NCBI GenBank assembly: GCA_907163375.1
Contig: CAJQUW010001433.1
Coordinates: 1-64,000 of the forward strand
Origin: Prostheceraeus crozeri
Lineage: Eukaryota; Platyhelminthes; Polycladida; Euryleptidae
Direction: 5' to 3'
DNA: 64,000 nucleotides
Positions 39,648 through 53,108 of this stretch are shown piece by piece. The notes beneath the pieces are model-generated. The model saw only the letters and a list, made by a program, of their open reading frames with translations, did no database searches and was not told the DNA's origin. A program made the position numbers and the translations under genes. Each line of letters begins with the position of its first letter. Within the stretch, counting starts at the first letter, position 1.

Positions 39648-40300
39648 AGATTCGACCTGAATGTGATAACCCTGTCCACAAACATACTAAATTGGACCTG
39701 CTGATTCGATTTCTGTTGTTGTCTTCGAACGAAATGCTGCGGTTGCAAGTCTTCGTAAAACATTTTTCAATTTCACATATAAATTACACACTTTCTCCAG
39801 TTTGAACTCCACTCAATCAATTGATTCGACCTGAATGTGATAACCCTGTCCACAAACATACTAAATTGGACCTGCTGATTCGATTTCTGTTGTTGTCTTC
39901 GAACGAAATGCTGCGGTTGCAAGTCTTCGTACAACATTTTTCAATTTCACATATATTTTACACACTTTCTCCAGTTTGAACTCCTCTCAATCAATTGATT
40001 CGACCTGAATGTGATAACCCTGTCCACAAACATACTAAATTGGACCTGCTGATTCGATTTCTGTTGTTGTCTTCGAACGAAATGCTGCGGTTGCAAGTCT
40101 TCGTACAACATTTTTCAATTTCACATATATTTTACACACTTTCTCCAGTTTGAACTCCTCTCAATCATTAGATTCGACCTGAATGTGATAACCCTGTCCA
40201 CAAACATACTAAATTGGACCTGCTGATTCGATTTCTGTTGTTGTCTTCGAACGAAATGCTGCGGTTGCAAGTCTTCGTACAACATTTTTCAATTTCACAT
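39648..40300. repeat. Tandem 174-bp units, nearly four copies
   Basis: GATTCGACCTGAATGTGATA recurs at 39,649, 39,823, 39,997 and 40,171. The first copy differs from the rest at a few positions near its 3' side, and the last copy is cut short. 174 is divisible by three, but no long frame stays open. Confidence 0.93.
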
Positions 40301-40475
40301 ATTCAAATTCATTCAATCACTGTCCAGGCTTCACATTTAGTGTTTCTTTAACAAACGAAGTCCTAAACACATCAAACAGCACTCAATAATTCCATTCATA
40401 ACCTCCAATTCTCGATGATGTGCGCTATCAGATGACTTGGTCAAGACAATCAAATTAATAGGAATTGAGTAATTT

Positions 40476-41653
40476 TTGTTTAAACCAGTCAGATTCCATT
40501 TGTGTGAATATATTCTGAGAATTCAACAAATAACTGCTGATTATTTATCCCACAGTAATACTGTGGCCATTTTCAACCCACAAAACTTTATAAATATCCT
40601 GGCCATTGACTATCAAAAGGCATTTGATAGTATTAGTCACCAAACTCTTTTAGAGACCCTGCTTAATCGGTTTGCTTGTGACCCCTTTACTCTTCGCTTT
40701 ATTGGTAATTTTCTTCGTAACCGGAAACAACGCGTATTTGAAGATGGTGTTGCTACTCCTTGGAAAGAAGTTAGCAGTGGTGTGCCCCAGGGCTCTATCT
40801 TAGGTCCCCTTCTTTTTATTCTGCTTGTTGATGATTTCCCTGCTTTACCTCAAACCAAGATTATTGCATATGCTGACGACATTACCCTCATCCATCTAAA
40901 TAACGTAGATTCATATCATGATTTTCAACCTGTTGTGAATGCTTTTTCTGCCTGGTCCCTCCAAAAGAAGTCGTTCATTAATGTAAATAAAACCAAGTAC
41001 ATATGTATCTCTCGCTCCTCCACTGCTTCTGTTGAAACTGTATATATCAACGATCATGTTATTGAATGCGTTTCTGTTCTGAAAATTTTAGGAGTTTAGT
41101 TTGAGGCGGATTTATCATGGAACCGCCAGTTTTTAGAATTGTACAAAAGGTGTTGTCGCGGTCTCTCGCTTGTAAAAAGGCTTCGTTGTAATTCGAACTG
41201 TGTTTCTTCTATCTGGCTCGCCTACATGTCTTTCGTTTTTTCCCATATAGCTTTTTGTTGGCCGGCCATGTGTGACTTGAACATTTGTAAATTCAGGAAA
41301 CTAGAGAAACTTGATCGTGTGGCCAGGCGTTGGGCTGGCGTTGTAAATAAACCTTCCCTTACTAACATGTTGAATGAAACCTGTCAGCGTTTGATTGTAA
41401 AAATTGTCAAAAATAAGTCCACTCATCCCCTCTCCCAATTTTTTGTAATTCGTGAAAAACTGTCCTGCACCATCCGTCACCAAAGAACTCTGCTCCCTAA
41501 GAAAAGAACCAGCGCCATGTACAACAAATCTTTTGTTAAGTTTTCTTCCTCTTCCTGATTCTGTATGATGCCTGATGTACTGTACCATACCATGTCGTAT
41601 ACCTTTTTTGTATTGGCAATAAAGTTCTATTATTATTATTATTATTATTATAA
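40476..41653 (+). mobile_element. LINE (non-LTR retrotransposon), 5' truncated
   Basis: The reverse transcriptase palm is visible: LAIDYQKAFDSISH (motif A), SSGVPQGSILGPLLFILLVDD (motif B) and IIAYADDITLIH (catalytic YADD near 40,868), then KTKYICISR and the thumb region. An in-frame TAG near 41,098 interrupts it before the connection domain (YKRCCRGLSLVKRLR... LDRVARRWAGV). No endonuclease remains. The 3' end has AATAAAG and an (ATT)n tail at 41,629-41,653, as in several CR1-like/jockey-superfamily LINEs. It is inactive. Confidence 0.85.
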
Positions 41654-43769
41654 CGGCCGCCCATTGTCAATAGATGTGCATCAATTGGAACTCAGAGCTA
41701 CGGAACCGTGGTCCAGCTACCGCGACTCCGGCACGTGCTTCGACTCTCTACCACGGCAGTCGGGTCGCCAACACAAGATCGAAAGTGGGACTTTTACAGA
41801 AGGATGTGCACCTTATGACCACTACGAATCTGTACATCTGTCGAGGTATTCCCGGTACCTCTTAACAGACAATATCAAAGAAGGCACAGATAAAACCAGT
41901 GTGTAGAAGACTAAGGCTTTCGGTGACATGACATTTGCCTGTGTGTTCTGTAATTAAGTGGTTAGTATTGCGGTAAGAACCATCTCTAGGTCATACAGCT
42001 CATGCACCCTGCTCTCTCCAATTTTCAGCCTCGCTCTCTGCAGAAACTCATGCTGTAGGTCGGACGAGATGATTCAACCTCTAATATTGTTCAATTTAAT
42101 TTGATTTCGCCTCTAATTTGTTCAATTATTTCTTTTTGTATCAAAAGCACTTCTTGAGAAGTAATTTCATATTTCTAAGTATTCTGTTGAAAGTAAGGCA
42201 CTTTTAGTTAAATAACCATGCAATTTTAAGACAAGAAATATTGAATAAATACAGTAAATTTGAGGTGAGAATGGGTGTATGTTCTTCACCAAAAACTTTC
42301 GCCCTGTTTTTCGACTGAAGCACAATCTTACGGAAGTCCGCTAGTCTCTAAAATCCAGATGAGTTATTCAGAGTAGGTTGTGTATTGAGAGAAGATGAAG
42401 GCTAGCAGATTTTGAGAGGTCTACAACGATTACCTGCAACTCTGAAACACTTGCATTCGTTTCAGCTTCACTGTCAAATACCAATTTTTCCCACAAGGCG
42501 ACTGAAATTAAATGCATACAAAATTTTAAGCCGGAGCCGTGGTATTTTCTGTGTGCTCCGGTTCCGACTTGCTACCACGGCTGCAGTAGTTAGCAAGTCG
42601 TTAGTACCTATTAGTTTTGTCGAAAAGATTTAGAAAAAGTCCATTGTCTTATGACGTATTCATGTTGCTCGCATCTTGAGGATTGCGAATATATGTATAT
42701 ATATATACTTTGAATTTAAAAGGAAGCTATGACATCTTATTATATAGGTTTTAATCTAATCATTTTAATTTATGACATCTCATGCAGATTAGCAGTTGCT
42801 TTGAATTTAATGTCCTGTGCACCAATGTCTGATCACTAATACATGAATTTAGTCGTGACGGTCGTTTCAACGATATGTATTTTCAGCTGATTATTCGTTT
42901 GCGCGCCCTCAGTTACAAATTATCCATGATACTAAGAGTCAGCTTGTCCAATAATGCATCAACTTTAATAGCACTACATAATGTAATTGAATTAGTCTAT
43001 TATATCTCTGGGTGGAATTGGCCTTCATGCATGTTACAATAGAAGATAATAATGTGCGGAACGGCGCACTTGCTGACAGACTCATTTTTATGACACGGCA
43101 GGCTGTCATTAATTCAGGGAAGCAGGGGTCTATGGAATTCAACTTGATAAACAGAAGAAACAAGGAGAACACATCTTTGTTGTCTTACACGAACATCTTT
43201 CTCGAGCGGTTTTATGTATTAAAAAAATGACATATAAAAGTACATGCAATCAAGACAAATACGGTCAATACGTTCCTCACTGCACATCATCTAGCACCAA
43301 ACTGACCGCAATCAAATCATAAAAATTCAAATGATGATAATGTCATAAAAATGTCGTAAACTATGTAGTCAATGGTCATGTATCAAGCATGGATCGCTAT
43401 CTAACCATCCATTTCGCAGGAACATATGAACAAGGTCTCAGAGACTTGAGCATTTATGACCAATGCTAAGTCATGGTTCTAGCAATATTATGTTATGATA
43501 GCTCTAACTAACATCTTTTTAATTATATTCTTCATGTCGCCAGTACAGCTACCGATACGCAGGCTTATGGAGTTATTGTTTAGTCAAAAGCGTCATCAAC
43601 TCGAAATCAATCACTGTGCCCATCAAAGAACTGCCTTTCCCCTGTTGGTTTATGTTAGGAGTTTTAGTTTACTCGAACCAACGCTTGTGAAAGAATCAGC
43701 TGTTGGTTTCTGTACATTTTATATGGAGATTATACTGCTTCCTTATTCCTAATTTATATTTCCTAGTGC
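41654..43769. other. Flanking DNA without recognised genes
   Basis: No supported gene. A short (TA)n run lies near 42,692-42,706, and CCGGAGCCGTGG/CCACGGCTGC form a loose inverted pair near 42,532-42,587. Confidence 0.5.
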
Positions 43770-44368
43770 CAAGGATGCGGAACTCCGACTCCGTTGGCAA
43801 GTATATAAACCTAATTTTTTTTAAAAAAACTGGTAACCTACATCATAGATCTTCACAGACTCACATGAACCTATTTTTAGTGATCATTACTGTATCCATC
43901 ATCAACCATTTGCAATGAACGTTTACCACCTAGACACCACTTTTAAGTCGCTTTAAGTTGGGTGTATGCGACCCGGCTTCTCCCATCTTGCTGATGTGTT
44001 ACCTGATGCTCTACCAGGCAGGCAAATCCCCATCCTTCTCCAAAAAATATGAGTACACTTTCGATTTTAATATGCGCTTTGGAGGATCCATCTCACACGA
44101 TTTACGTTTGGTTAAGAGGTAATGTTCACGAACAAACTAGTACCGGTTTTTCATTCCCTCAATAATTAAAAGTTTTGCATGCAGCAGTGTCTCTGTGCTT
44201 TTGTTTGACTGGAAAGTTGACATCAAGACAGTGACAGGAATGCACGAGGATAGATAATTTGTTTGCATCATATTTTGGTTCTAGTTATAGGCCGGAGTCC
44301 TATCATTTGATAGGATTCCAACTCCGTCAAAAATGATGGGACTCCGGGACTCCGACTCCGCATCCCTG
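43770..44368. mobile_element. Non-autonomous hAT-like element
   Basis: Left end CAAGGATGCGGAACTCCGAC and, reverse complemented, right end CAGGGATGCGGAGTCGGAGT share an 11-bp terminal inverted repeat with one difference. Flanking 8-mers CCTAGTGC (43,762-43,769) and CCTAGTCA (44,369-44,376) look like a decayed 8-bp target duplication, the size made by hAT transposases. No coding sequence is inside. Confidence 0.65.
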
Positions 44369-44376
44369 CCTAGTCA

Positions 44377-45289
44377 TCAGGTCTATCAATTCTTACACAG
44401 TTTGTAAAAGTAAATGCACATTTCTCTACCAAAACATCTACATTGATGACAAATGAATGTAACAGTTTACTAAATTTGAACGTTATTGTTATTTAGTTAT
44501 TAGTTTATTATTATGATACTATTGAAGCATTAATTTAGTTAATAATTATTTTGATAACTTGATGTTCTTTTGTTGTGATGTTTCTCTCATGTTAGTGGAT
44601 TTGTATCGGAGTTAAAACACTCCACTCCGGTGCTATAGGAGTTCGGATACAATCAGTGACTCTAGGGGAGCTGAGCACTATCAGATTTGTAAAACTGGTA
44701 ATGAACAAATTTTCATACAGGCTTAGTTTTTTTACTGACTTGACATGCTGTTCAGTGAGAATTTCCTATCATTGCATCCATTTAGACAATGTATCCAATT
44801 TAACTGTATATAGAAGCAGCACTTAAAAGATGATACTAAATTCACCTAGGTGTCTATCCTTACTAAGAAAAAATTCATCGTCGATCAATCTCATTGTGAT
44901 GCGCATCACTTCAACATATTTTATTCGTACACCCAACAACAGCTTTGATATTGAATAGAAAATATTCAACAGCTTCCAAAATTACCCAGTTATTTTTAAA
45001 CAGAAATAGCATAGTAAAGCCATTTTCCAAAATAAAAGCTTCTCTAGGATCTCAGATTCCTCCCTAAACGTTTAAATAATATTAATAATAAGAGAGTGTT
45101 CAAAATGTTACAAAACCTTGCCCTCCTAGCAGCAATCAGTTAAATCAGACTGTCTCAATGAGCGCATCCAGCATTTCCTTCAGATTTGATGACCTGTCTG
45201 ACTCTACCACTTTTCTACCTGTCGTCTAAGCTATTCGGTCATGTCGGTCCTCTTTGTTGAAAACACATCCCTAAATGATCTCACTTCCA
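44377..45289. other. Flanking DNA without recognised genes
   Basis: No coding pattern; GGAGT/ACTCC words near 44,610-44,655 hint at a fragment of the hAT-like family next door. Confidence 0.4.
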
Positions 45290-46430
45290 GTTCGCAAAGG
45301 CTTTGATAAGAGTGATTGAGTCAGCCCTATCACAAAATGATCTTGCCTCTTGGTCACGTCTTCTCCTCTTCCCAACTTTCTGCCTCCGATCACCGCCTCA
45401 TAATGGTAGAAAACATGCGCGGAACTTAAGCAGTCTCATTAGCGAGAGAATCGCTACCTTCGAGGCCAATGATAATGTTGAGACTCTTTCGAATTCCATT
45501 TTAGTGTTAGATTCGAGACCAAACAGCAGAAAGAGAAATTATCAAGATCAACATTTCCGTTCTTTAGTTTCCAGTAAAGTCAAAGAGGGAGACATACGAG
45601 GGGCCGTTCGACTTGTGAGTTCCAAATAATATACCATAGCCCCTTTCACTACAACCATCTTATCAGCACTGCAGGTAAAACATGCCATTAGACCCGATAA
45701 TCGATGCCCTTTTCCGATCTCAAATCAGTCGAATTCTCTTAATGTAAATAAAAGCAACATTCTTAAGCCCATCAGGTCCTTCCAACTGGCTCTGCAGGTG
45801 GTATTACCCGTTTACGTCCTCAACATTTGAAAGAGGCTATTGGCGTAAATGCAGCTAATCAAATAGATCAGCTTCTTTCAATTCTGGCTGAACTAATCAA
45901 TGCCATCATGTCCAACAAACTGCCACTAGCCGTCAATGCCATTTTGTTTGGGGCCAATGCAACAGCGCCAAATCTGAAAGATGGAGGAATCAGGCCTATA
46001 GCAGTTGGAGACACCTTTCGGCGCATCGCCTGCGAATGTACTGTTTTTCATTTTGAGAATCTTTTCGCAGAGCTGTTCATTCAAACTCAACTTGGGTGCG
46101 GTGTCCGTGCCGGTTTAGATGCAGCTATTAATTGCACGAGGAATCGCATTGCTGCGTCTTCGGGTGGAGAAATTCCTGTTAAGTTAGATTTTCGCAATGC
46201 TTTTAACACTATGAGGAGAGACCACATAGCTGAGTGTCTGTCAAGCTATGCGCCTCAATTGCTTGACCTTTTTGCTGCTTGCTACTCAGAGTCGACTTTA
46301 CTAACTTTCGGTGAATTTTTTATAAAATCAGACGAGGGCTTGCAACAGGGAGACCCTCTTGCACCAGCACTCTTTTGTCTTGGTCTTCATGAATCTTTAA
46401 GAAACCTTAATTGCCTTCTCAATATGTAAT
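45290..46430 (+). mobile_element. Reverse-transcriptase fragment of a retroelement, type uncertain
   Basis: An upstream piece (LFPTFCLRSPPHNGRKHARN) is followed, after a stretch broken by stops, by DGGIRPIAVGDTFRRIACEC, GCGVRAGLDAAINCTRN, VKLDFRNAFNTMRRDHI (motif A) and EGLQQGDPLAPALFCLGLH (motif B). It ends before the catalytic YxDD. The GGIRPIAVG type is common in invertebrate genomes. I read it as non-LTR but cannot place the clade. Confidence 0.7.
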
Positions 46431-46444
46431 AATGTTTGCCTAAT

Positions 46445-46535
46445 ATGGTCGTAGATAATTGCACAATGGACATGGTGGCTGTACTAAGTATACAGCCAAC
46501 ATGTCGATGTCCATTGTGTAATTATCTACGGCCAT
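46445..46535. repeat. Near-perfect hairpin of about 90 bases
   Basis: The arm starting ATGGTCGTAGATAATTGCAC pairs with the arm ending AATTATCTACGGCCAT over about 38-45 bases with few mismatches and a short loop around CTAAG. Size and shape fit a very small MITE or an miRNA-like precursor. It lies directly after the RT fragment. Confidence 0.75.
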
Positions 46536-49196
46536 TTTAAGCCGACACTTAAGCAAGCACATGTGCATCGAAGATTAAATATCAGAAAATTGCAGAAAAC
46601 GCGTAATCAGCTACATTAGAAGGAACCTGAACTGATCATTTACCGTTCATTCACTGTTCTTGATAAATACTACGGTACTAATAGTAAGAACGGATGGTCG
46701 CGGTACTTAGAAATGTCCACCCATCAGAACTAGCAGATGGATTGCAAGTAGCAGCATTACATGTGTATTGGTAATTAAAACGATGATCAAATAGGAGAGC
46801 TTCAGATTTTTGAACAGTTTTCTATTATTACCTAAAATACCTAAAAATCCTACATTCATTTTAATGTTTCAATCAGTTTCTCTGCCGATAGCTGATGCTA
46901 TTTATTTACTCCTTCACCAGCTGCTGGTGCTCAATAATTTCGTTTTCCAGGCACGAGATGGAATCATGGTTGTGGAACGGTAAAAGCATTTTGAATCTAT
47001 CGACAAATAAAATGCGTTTTTGATTGAACAGTCTGATCTTAAAAAAAGCTATAAAAGCTATCGAACTTCACATGCTGTAGGCCTTATAGTTTTTCAGCAA
47101 ATGGAAGATGCCTATCTCTATTTTGTGCACACCGCAGTGCCGCAAAAGAATTTTTCATCCGAATGGGAAATGGTTACTTTTTCTGTGTTGATATCACCTT
47201 GGTATTTCGGTCATTGATGCAAATCTGGATTGTTGATGTCAATTTGTAGAAAGTATGGAGCAAAGCATTTCAATAAACTTCAACACGAAAGCTCTTATTT
47301 GATTACAACGATAGAAACAAGAAGATTCATATTTTTGAATAAGCAAATTGTTGATCACAAAAAATTGATTGGAAAAAGAAGATACCCTTACACTTATGTC
47401 ATAGAGCTTCTGAAACTTTCTGAAGCCTTGAATATCTGGGAGCATTCTCATTTTCCGAAATCAAGCAACTTTCCAGTGATTTACACAGCATAATAACAAT
47501 GAAGATTGTTAACATTTCTTTCCTGCTTTATGCAATGATTTTAAACGAAAAATGGATATCTTATTTGATTGATTATGAAATTTCAGTAAGTGACGCAAAA
47601 TGATATAAATTTGCAATGCTGTTGCACTATCTTGTATAAGACAATCTAAGTGAGCATCCTGTGAGGATGTCGTAATTTCTGATATATCTTTAGAAAATTC
47701 AGAGCCCGATTATACATTGGTGCATCGTGCATCAGTATTCTCAATCTCTTTGGACCGCTGTGGACAAAAGAAGCAACAACATTGTAAGCCTAGTGTTTTT
47801 CCTTGGCATTAACTCTTCGAAAATTCACAAATGAATAAAATCATATGGGGAAAAAAAGTTAAGATATTAGGCCTACTATTTGTATAAAATGCTGTTTACA
47901 GTAGCAATATCAACTTGGAATGAAAAAGTGATACCACCATCGGATAGAGCATACCCAAAACAGGTATACCTGATTGTTTTATGCCAGATCAGTTAATCGT
48001 TAGAAGATCATAGGGGTTGGGGCGCCCCCCCTAAATAGTCCGGGAGCTACCGACACTTTCTACCTAAATTCGCGCACAAAGGGCTTAATAGTAGATCTTG
48101 AAAATTTGGGGATTTGTAGATCTTGATACGCTGAATACAAAAATCAAATTCTCAAGTGTCGCAGCCAGTCGCTTTCGGTTATAGGTAAGTTTAAAGGATT
48201 CCCATTGGAATCCAATGGGAACAATTCAAGAAATATCTGTGGATTGTGAAACAATTGACAATTTTCGTACATTTTCTTTTGCAGAAAAGAAACTATTTAT
48301 CAGAATGCCATGCAATTTGAAACATGATTGAGCTCAGAACATCAACTTCGATATAAAAGTTGAAGTGAGTTACATGATTCAGAATTTGATGTCTGAGAGC
48401 CTCTACAAAATGAGTGAAATCGCCAAAATTAAGTAAAAACATGAAATATACTCATTTTGGCCTCTTGCTACAGATTAGTCGTTTTGAATTTCTATCGATG
48501 ATATCCATCTTCCTGTTTCGCTGAAGCATAGACTTATAATTAGAAATATATGTCTGAAGCATCCTTACTGCCATGATATCCATGGTTGAAGTTTAACGCA
48601 AGCGTCATCAGGGGTCAGCATGGACATGGTATTCCAGAGGCCTATGGTATAATGAAGAAGTTTTGGAGTGATGGTTACATGACCATAGACTTTCAAATAT
48701 ATAGCATTTTATTTCGCTTACCTGCATAGATTTTACGCGGCTGTGCGGTTCTATCAGGAAATATCGCTACGAATGCGAATGCGTGAGATAAGTACAGCAA
48801 AAGTGAGAAATTTCTTGAATGCGTGAGAACTTTTGCCTCCAGCGTCAGAGCGTGAGAAGAGGTCTAAATGCGTGTAAGTTGGCAACTCTGAAATATCAAT
48901 AATCGTCGTCATACATAAGTGGCTAAAGAAATAAATAGTTCTTTCGTTCGTGCGTTATTTGGAATTCACGGTGCAGATTTTAACTAGATGCCATTGTAGG
49001 AATCATATAATGGTATGACATGCAGATATTTTGGCCAACAATATCTGCATGATTATACAATGCACTCCTAGATATACAACACCTGAATTGTTAGCTTTTC
49101 AAATTTTTCACAGAAAGCATACAATTGGCGAATAACTGTCAATTTTAGTAATTACATCTGCAATCTTTCCTTTAATTTTCTTGTTTAAGCTAGACG
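46536..49196. other. Flanking DNA without recognised genes
   Basis: Open frames at 47,020-47,217 and 47,230-47,493 have plausible protein composition (HESSYLITTIETRRFIFLNK) but no domain I recognise. Nothing else is supported. Confidence 0.4.
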
Positions 49197-51430
49197 ATGC
49201 CTAATTTTTGTTCAGCATTTGATTGCAAACGTATAATGGCAATAATGAGAAAGGTCGCAGTATACTATTTCATAGCTTCCCCCACAATAACAAGGAAATT
49301 TTGAGAAAAAAGAGCAGTAATCCATTGAAGGATTTTGTCCTGAGTAGAGAGCTCCAGAATGTGCTCTCTACACCTTGTGGAATCCGAAGAAGTCATAATG
49401 AGTCATAATGAGTCATAAAGCTATTCTCTGCATTTTTCCAGAAACCCCATCTTATTTATCCTTCAACAGCTTACATCCTCGACCGACGTCAGCAACAGCA
49501 GCTGAGCTTCGTGAGCGTTCTGTCAATGAAATGGAAACCAAATGAGAACGATTCCTAGAAATGAATAATGTAAGACAAGACATTGCCATGAAATTGAAAG
49601 TAACCAACATGTGGATACCATCCGGATTCACGAATATTTGCAATGAATCAAATGTTCTGAGAAATGCCTTGGCTGTGCATTATAAATTTCAAAAAGTGAT
49701 GTAAAGGCTAAGTTGCAATTATATTTATAAACATATTTGCAAATTCTCTCAATATATTGCGTGTATCAAAACTATAGTCGCTCTCATCGTCTCTCATAGC
49801 CCTTGAGAATGTCTATGATTTTGATAGCCAAAATATATCGAGAAGATTTTGCAAATGTTTTTATGAATACAATTGTAACTTGCCTTTTCAAGTGAATCAG
49901 CTGATCAGCTGCTGTAGGCTATATTGCTACAAATAAAATTTTCACTCTATGAATTGGCGGTTGCATAATTATCAAGAACGATAGGACAGTAGTTGATCTG
50001 CAATGATGAAGTTGTTACTGTGTGATAAAGTTATTATGTCTTCTTCACAAGGTGGAGAAGAGCTTCACCTTGCAAGTCTGCGAATTTCTGTTAAGGCATT
50101 TTTTTAAGAATTTGTTGTTTTTTTAAGTTGTCGTATATACTGCATAATGTATAATATAGCTTGATAGATGAAAAAAATATGGTATCCTCACAAGTACTTA
50201 TCCTCATGTCACGAGTGAAAAATTTGGAATGCGACAAAAATTATGACAGTCGGAATAATGTGCACAAAAATAAGTCCATTGATTCACTCACAAAATTGTG
50301 TGAGTTAGAAGACATGGAGGAGGTACGGTCAAGGTTACATTTCTTGATTGAACAGATCTAGCTGCTAGATGGGAATATACAGTGATTCTTATGGTATCTG
50401 CTTACTTGATTTATGCTACCAGTTCAACAGTATAGCCGACTTTATCAGAACATCAGGAATTATGTCTACCACCTGCTGGTACCACATAATTAGATTCATC
50501 TGCGCGTATCTTCAGTTTCCTAGAAAAGAATAATCATATCTAGCCTTAACATCGAAATGGCACATCACAGAATTAGACAACTTGATCCTTCTCGAATGAA
50601 TAAATTCGTGTATCGCTTGCTATTGGAAATGGCAAACAATAAGCTGCCAGCAGAGGAACCAGAGCCAGTGAGAGAGGCGTGCGTTCTGTGATATCACTTC
50701 GCACGTACCAAAACACACATCGCTATCTTGGCTAACATTCGATTCAGTGTATGCACTATACAGTGAGGCATGCCGAAGAGAGGATGTGAAAACATCAGGT
50801 GAACTAATTTTCGTACGCCTGCTACTTTTTTTAATAATGATCGGAAGGGCCAACATTATGGAGAAAACTTGTGCACAATGATCTGAATTCTTCGAATCTG
50901 AAGCGACGCACGATTTTTTTCTATCTCTGTTATCTCTGTAAAGTATTAGGAATTCCTTTTTGCCCACTTAATAAGTTCCTCGATGTGCCGTCGATTTCAT
51001 ATTAATCACACTTCTGGCAAACCGAAGCAAATAAACAAAATATTTAATTCTGTGGCTGGTCCGTTGCAGAAAGTAACCCACAGTCTCCGATAACCTTCAA
51101 ATCTTTCAAAGTGAACAGAATATACGTGCTGTTTACTCTCTTTAGGTTTTGAAACATTACCCGTGATGAAATCAATTCAATTACTGATGTTCAGACGTGT
51201 AATCCGATGTCGAGAATGTGACAGAATATCTTGCAAATAAAATTGAAATGAAGTATTTTCCGTTTGAAGGTGATGAAAGCATTATTGCGCTTTGTGCAAA
51301 GATGATATGAATTTCACGTACGTTGATATAGTAAATCCTGGCGGATTGTTGCGACCAAGTTTTATAACTTTGGCGCTCAATGTTTCCACTCAAGGAAACT
51401 TTTGCAGATGACCAATTAAAATCTCAGCTC
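49197..51430 (+). mobile_element. THAP-domain / P-element-like transposon remnant
   Basis: At 49,197 an ATG opens MPNFCSAFDCKR, and the adjacent frame continues with GRSILFHSFPHNNKEILRK, together the signature of a THAP zinc finger (C-x4-C, then HxFP). About 2.1 kb downstream, near 51,311-51,376, FTYVDIVNPGGLLRPSF resembles the conserved GGLxxPS block near the end of P/THAP9 transposases. The middle is not recognisable. Frames are broken repeatedly. Joining both ends into one element is inference from spacing and order. Confidence 0.4.
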
Positions 51431-51940
51431 TTTCAGCCTTGAAATTCAAGCTTTAAAATTGAGAAAACTGTTTCTGAAAACCTCTTGGATGATGATTTTC
51501 ATTTGAAATACAATTTTGGCAGAGTAATGAATGCACAAGTAGTCATTGTTTGTGCATTATTGCTCTATTTAGTACTCAGATTTTGTACCACAATAATGAA
51601 AAGATCTGCGGCACCAGAAATATGACTTTTCATCTCTTGTAATCTGAAACGAACGTTAAATGTAAATGGCAATGCAGGTATAAAACTGGATACATACATT
51701 GTCGCATTTATAGCCATCAATCTAGGGGTTATCCAATTCTATGCATGTCAGCTGGGAGCATCCGATAATGAGGCTGCAACTTGGATCAAGAAATTTATGG
51801 TATTGATTTCTTATGAATGCATGGTTTAATTTTGAATAAATGTCATTGTATTTCACTCTCGATGGCTTTGGAGGTCATCGAAATGATTGAAATGAGTTTG
51901 AAATGCATTATTGCCCGGCATTGGAGGGTATATGATGAAG

Positions 51941-52024
51941 ATATATTACCTTTCAAATGATCAGCCTAAATCGTCGGCGCGTAGCGCCAGACGATTTAGG
52001 CTGATCATTTGAAAGGTAATATAT
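51941..52024. repeat. Palindrome of 84 bases
   Basis: ATATATTACCTTTCAAATGA pairs with TCATTTGAAAGGTAATATAT. The stem is near-perfect and is closed by the apex GGCGC-GTA-GCGCC at 51,976-51,988. Confidence 0.92.
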
Positions 52025-52381
52025 GCATTGTTACTGAACCTAAAATCTATGACATCAAAAATCCAAGATTTTGATCTGCAAAAGACTCCAATCTATGACA
52101 ATTTTCTACATAACCCATGCAGCTCAGAACTTAAAGTATGTTAAGCTTGAGATATCTACTGATCATAATTGTGAACCATAGGAATCTTCTCAATGCCATT
52201 TTCACTGGAAACGCGAAGATGGATGGTGAAATGCTCCTACCTCATTGGTATTACATAACAAGTTAGACGGTCTTAATCATGCAATTAAGGCCGTCTAATT
52301 TGGAATTGGAGATATATGAACGACTTTCATAGAAAAATGACAGGCGAAATATCGGCTGACAACCCTACTTACTTACTCAGT

Positions 52382-52754
52382 AACAATGTAGCATTATATC
52401 ATGGATTTTTAGGGCAGAAATATCAGACATAGACGAGGCTGCGTTGACATGTCTATGAATATTGGAATTATTGATCAGTGTTAGTAACAAATATTGGAGA
52501 GATGAAGAAATCTTTGATTGACTTTTACTGAAGTCTATGAAAGTTTGCTATCTCAATAGATTTTAATTCATGAAAAGTTTGAAAGTCTATGAATGTTTGC
52601 AAATGTTAATAGATTTGAAATTCAGATTTCTATCTAAAAATGATTTGAAATATCACTTTACCAATTCATTCATTAATGGATTCTCAAACTGGAGTAACGG
52701 ACGACGGTTCATGGCTATCTGGTACGGTGAGAATTCTATGTGAAATTGGCGGGC
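52382..52754 (+). repeat. Left arm of a long inverted repeat
   Basis: Reverse complement of 53,109-53,512 over nearly its whole length, from AACAATGTAGCA at one end to GAAATTGGCGGGC at the other. Confidence 0.85.
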
Positions 52755-53108
52755 CTATAATGATATGATGACAACTATGTTTTGAGGGCGTCAATGGCAA
52801 ATTAGAGGGCCGCGTTAGCGGCCCGACAATTTGAAATTGACAGCCCGAAAAATGTAGATGTCATAATCATTGTATGCCATGTTGCGAAATATTTCTATGG
52901 TTTCATTTCCAGGCCATGAATTCCGGCCATGATTTCCGGGCCGTTAATGAATTTCTGGGCATTATCAAAGATATCAGTCTTATATACATGGTATACAATG
53001 GTGCATTATATACCCTCCTATGCCGGGCAATAATGCATTTCAAACTCATTTCAATCATTTCTATGACCCCCAAAGCCATCGAGAGTGAAATACAATGAAC
53101 CATTACAT

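Noticed and set aside
34683-40300. CRISPR-like arrays
   Set aside because: The repeats are contiguous tandem units without unique spacers, in animal DNA.
41301-41588. Minus-strand frame across the LINE
   Set aside because: Antisense shadow of the LINE thumb and C-terminal region.
43930-44035. Possible tRNA or tRNA-derived SINE near CTCTACCAGGCAGGCAAATC
   Set aside because: No cloverleaf or full A/B boxes could be made out.
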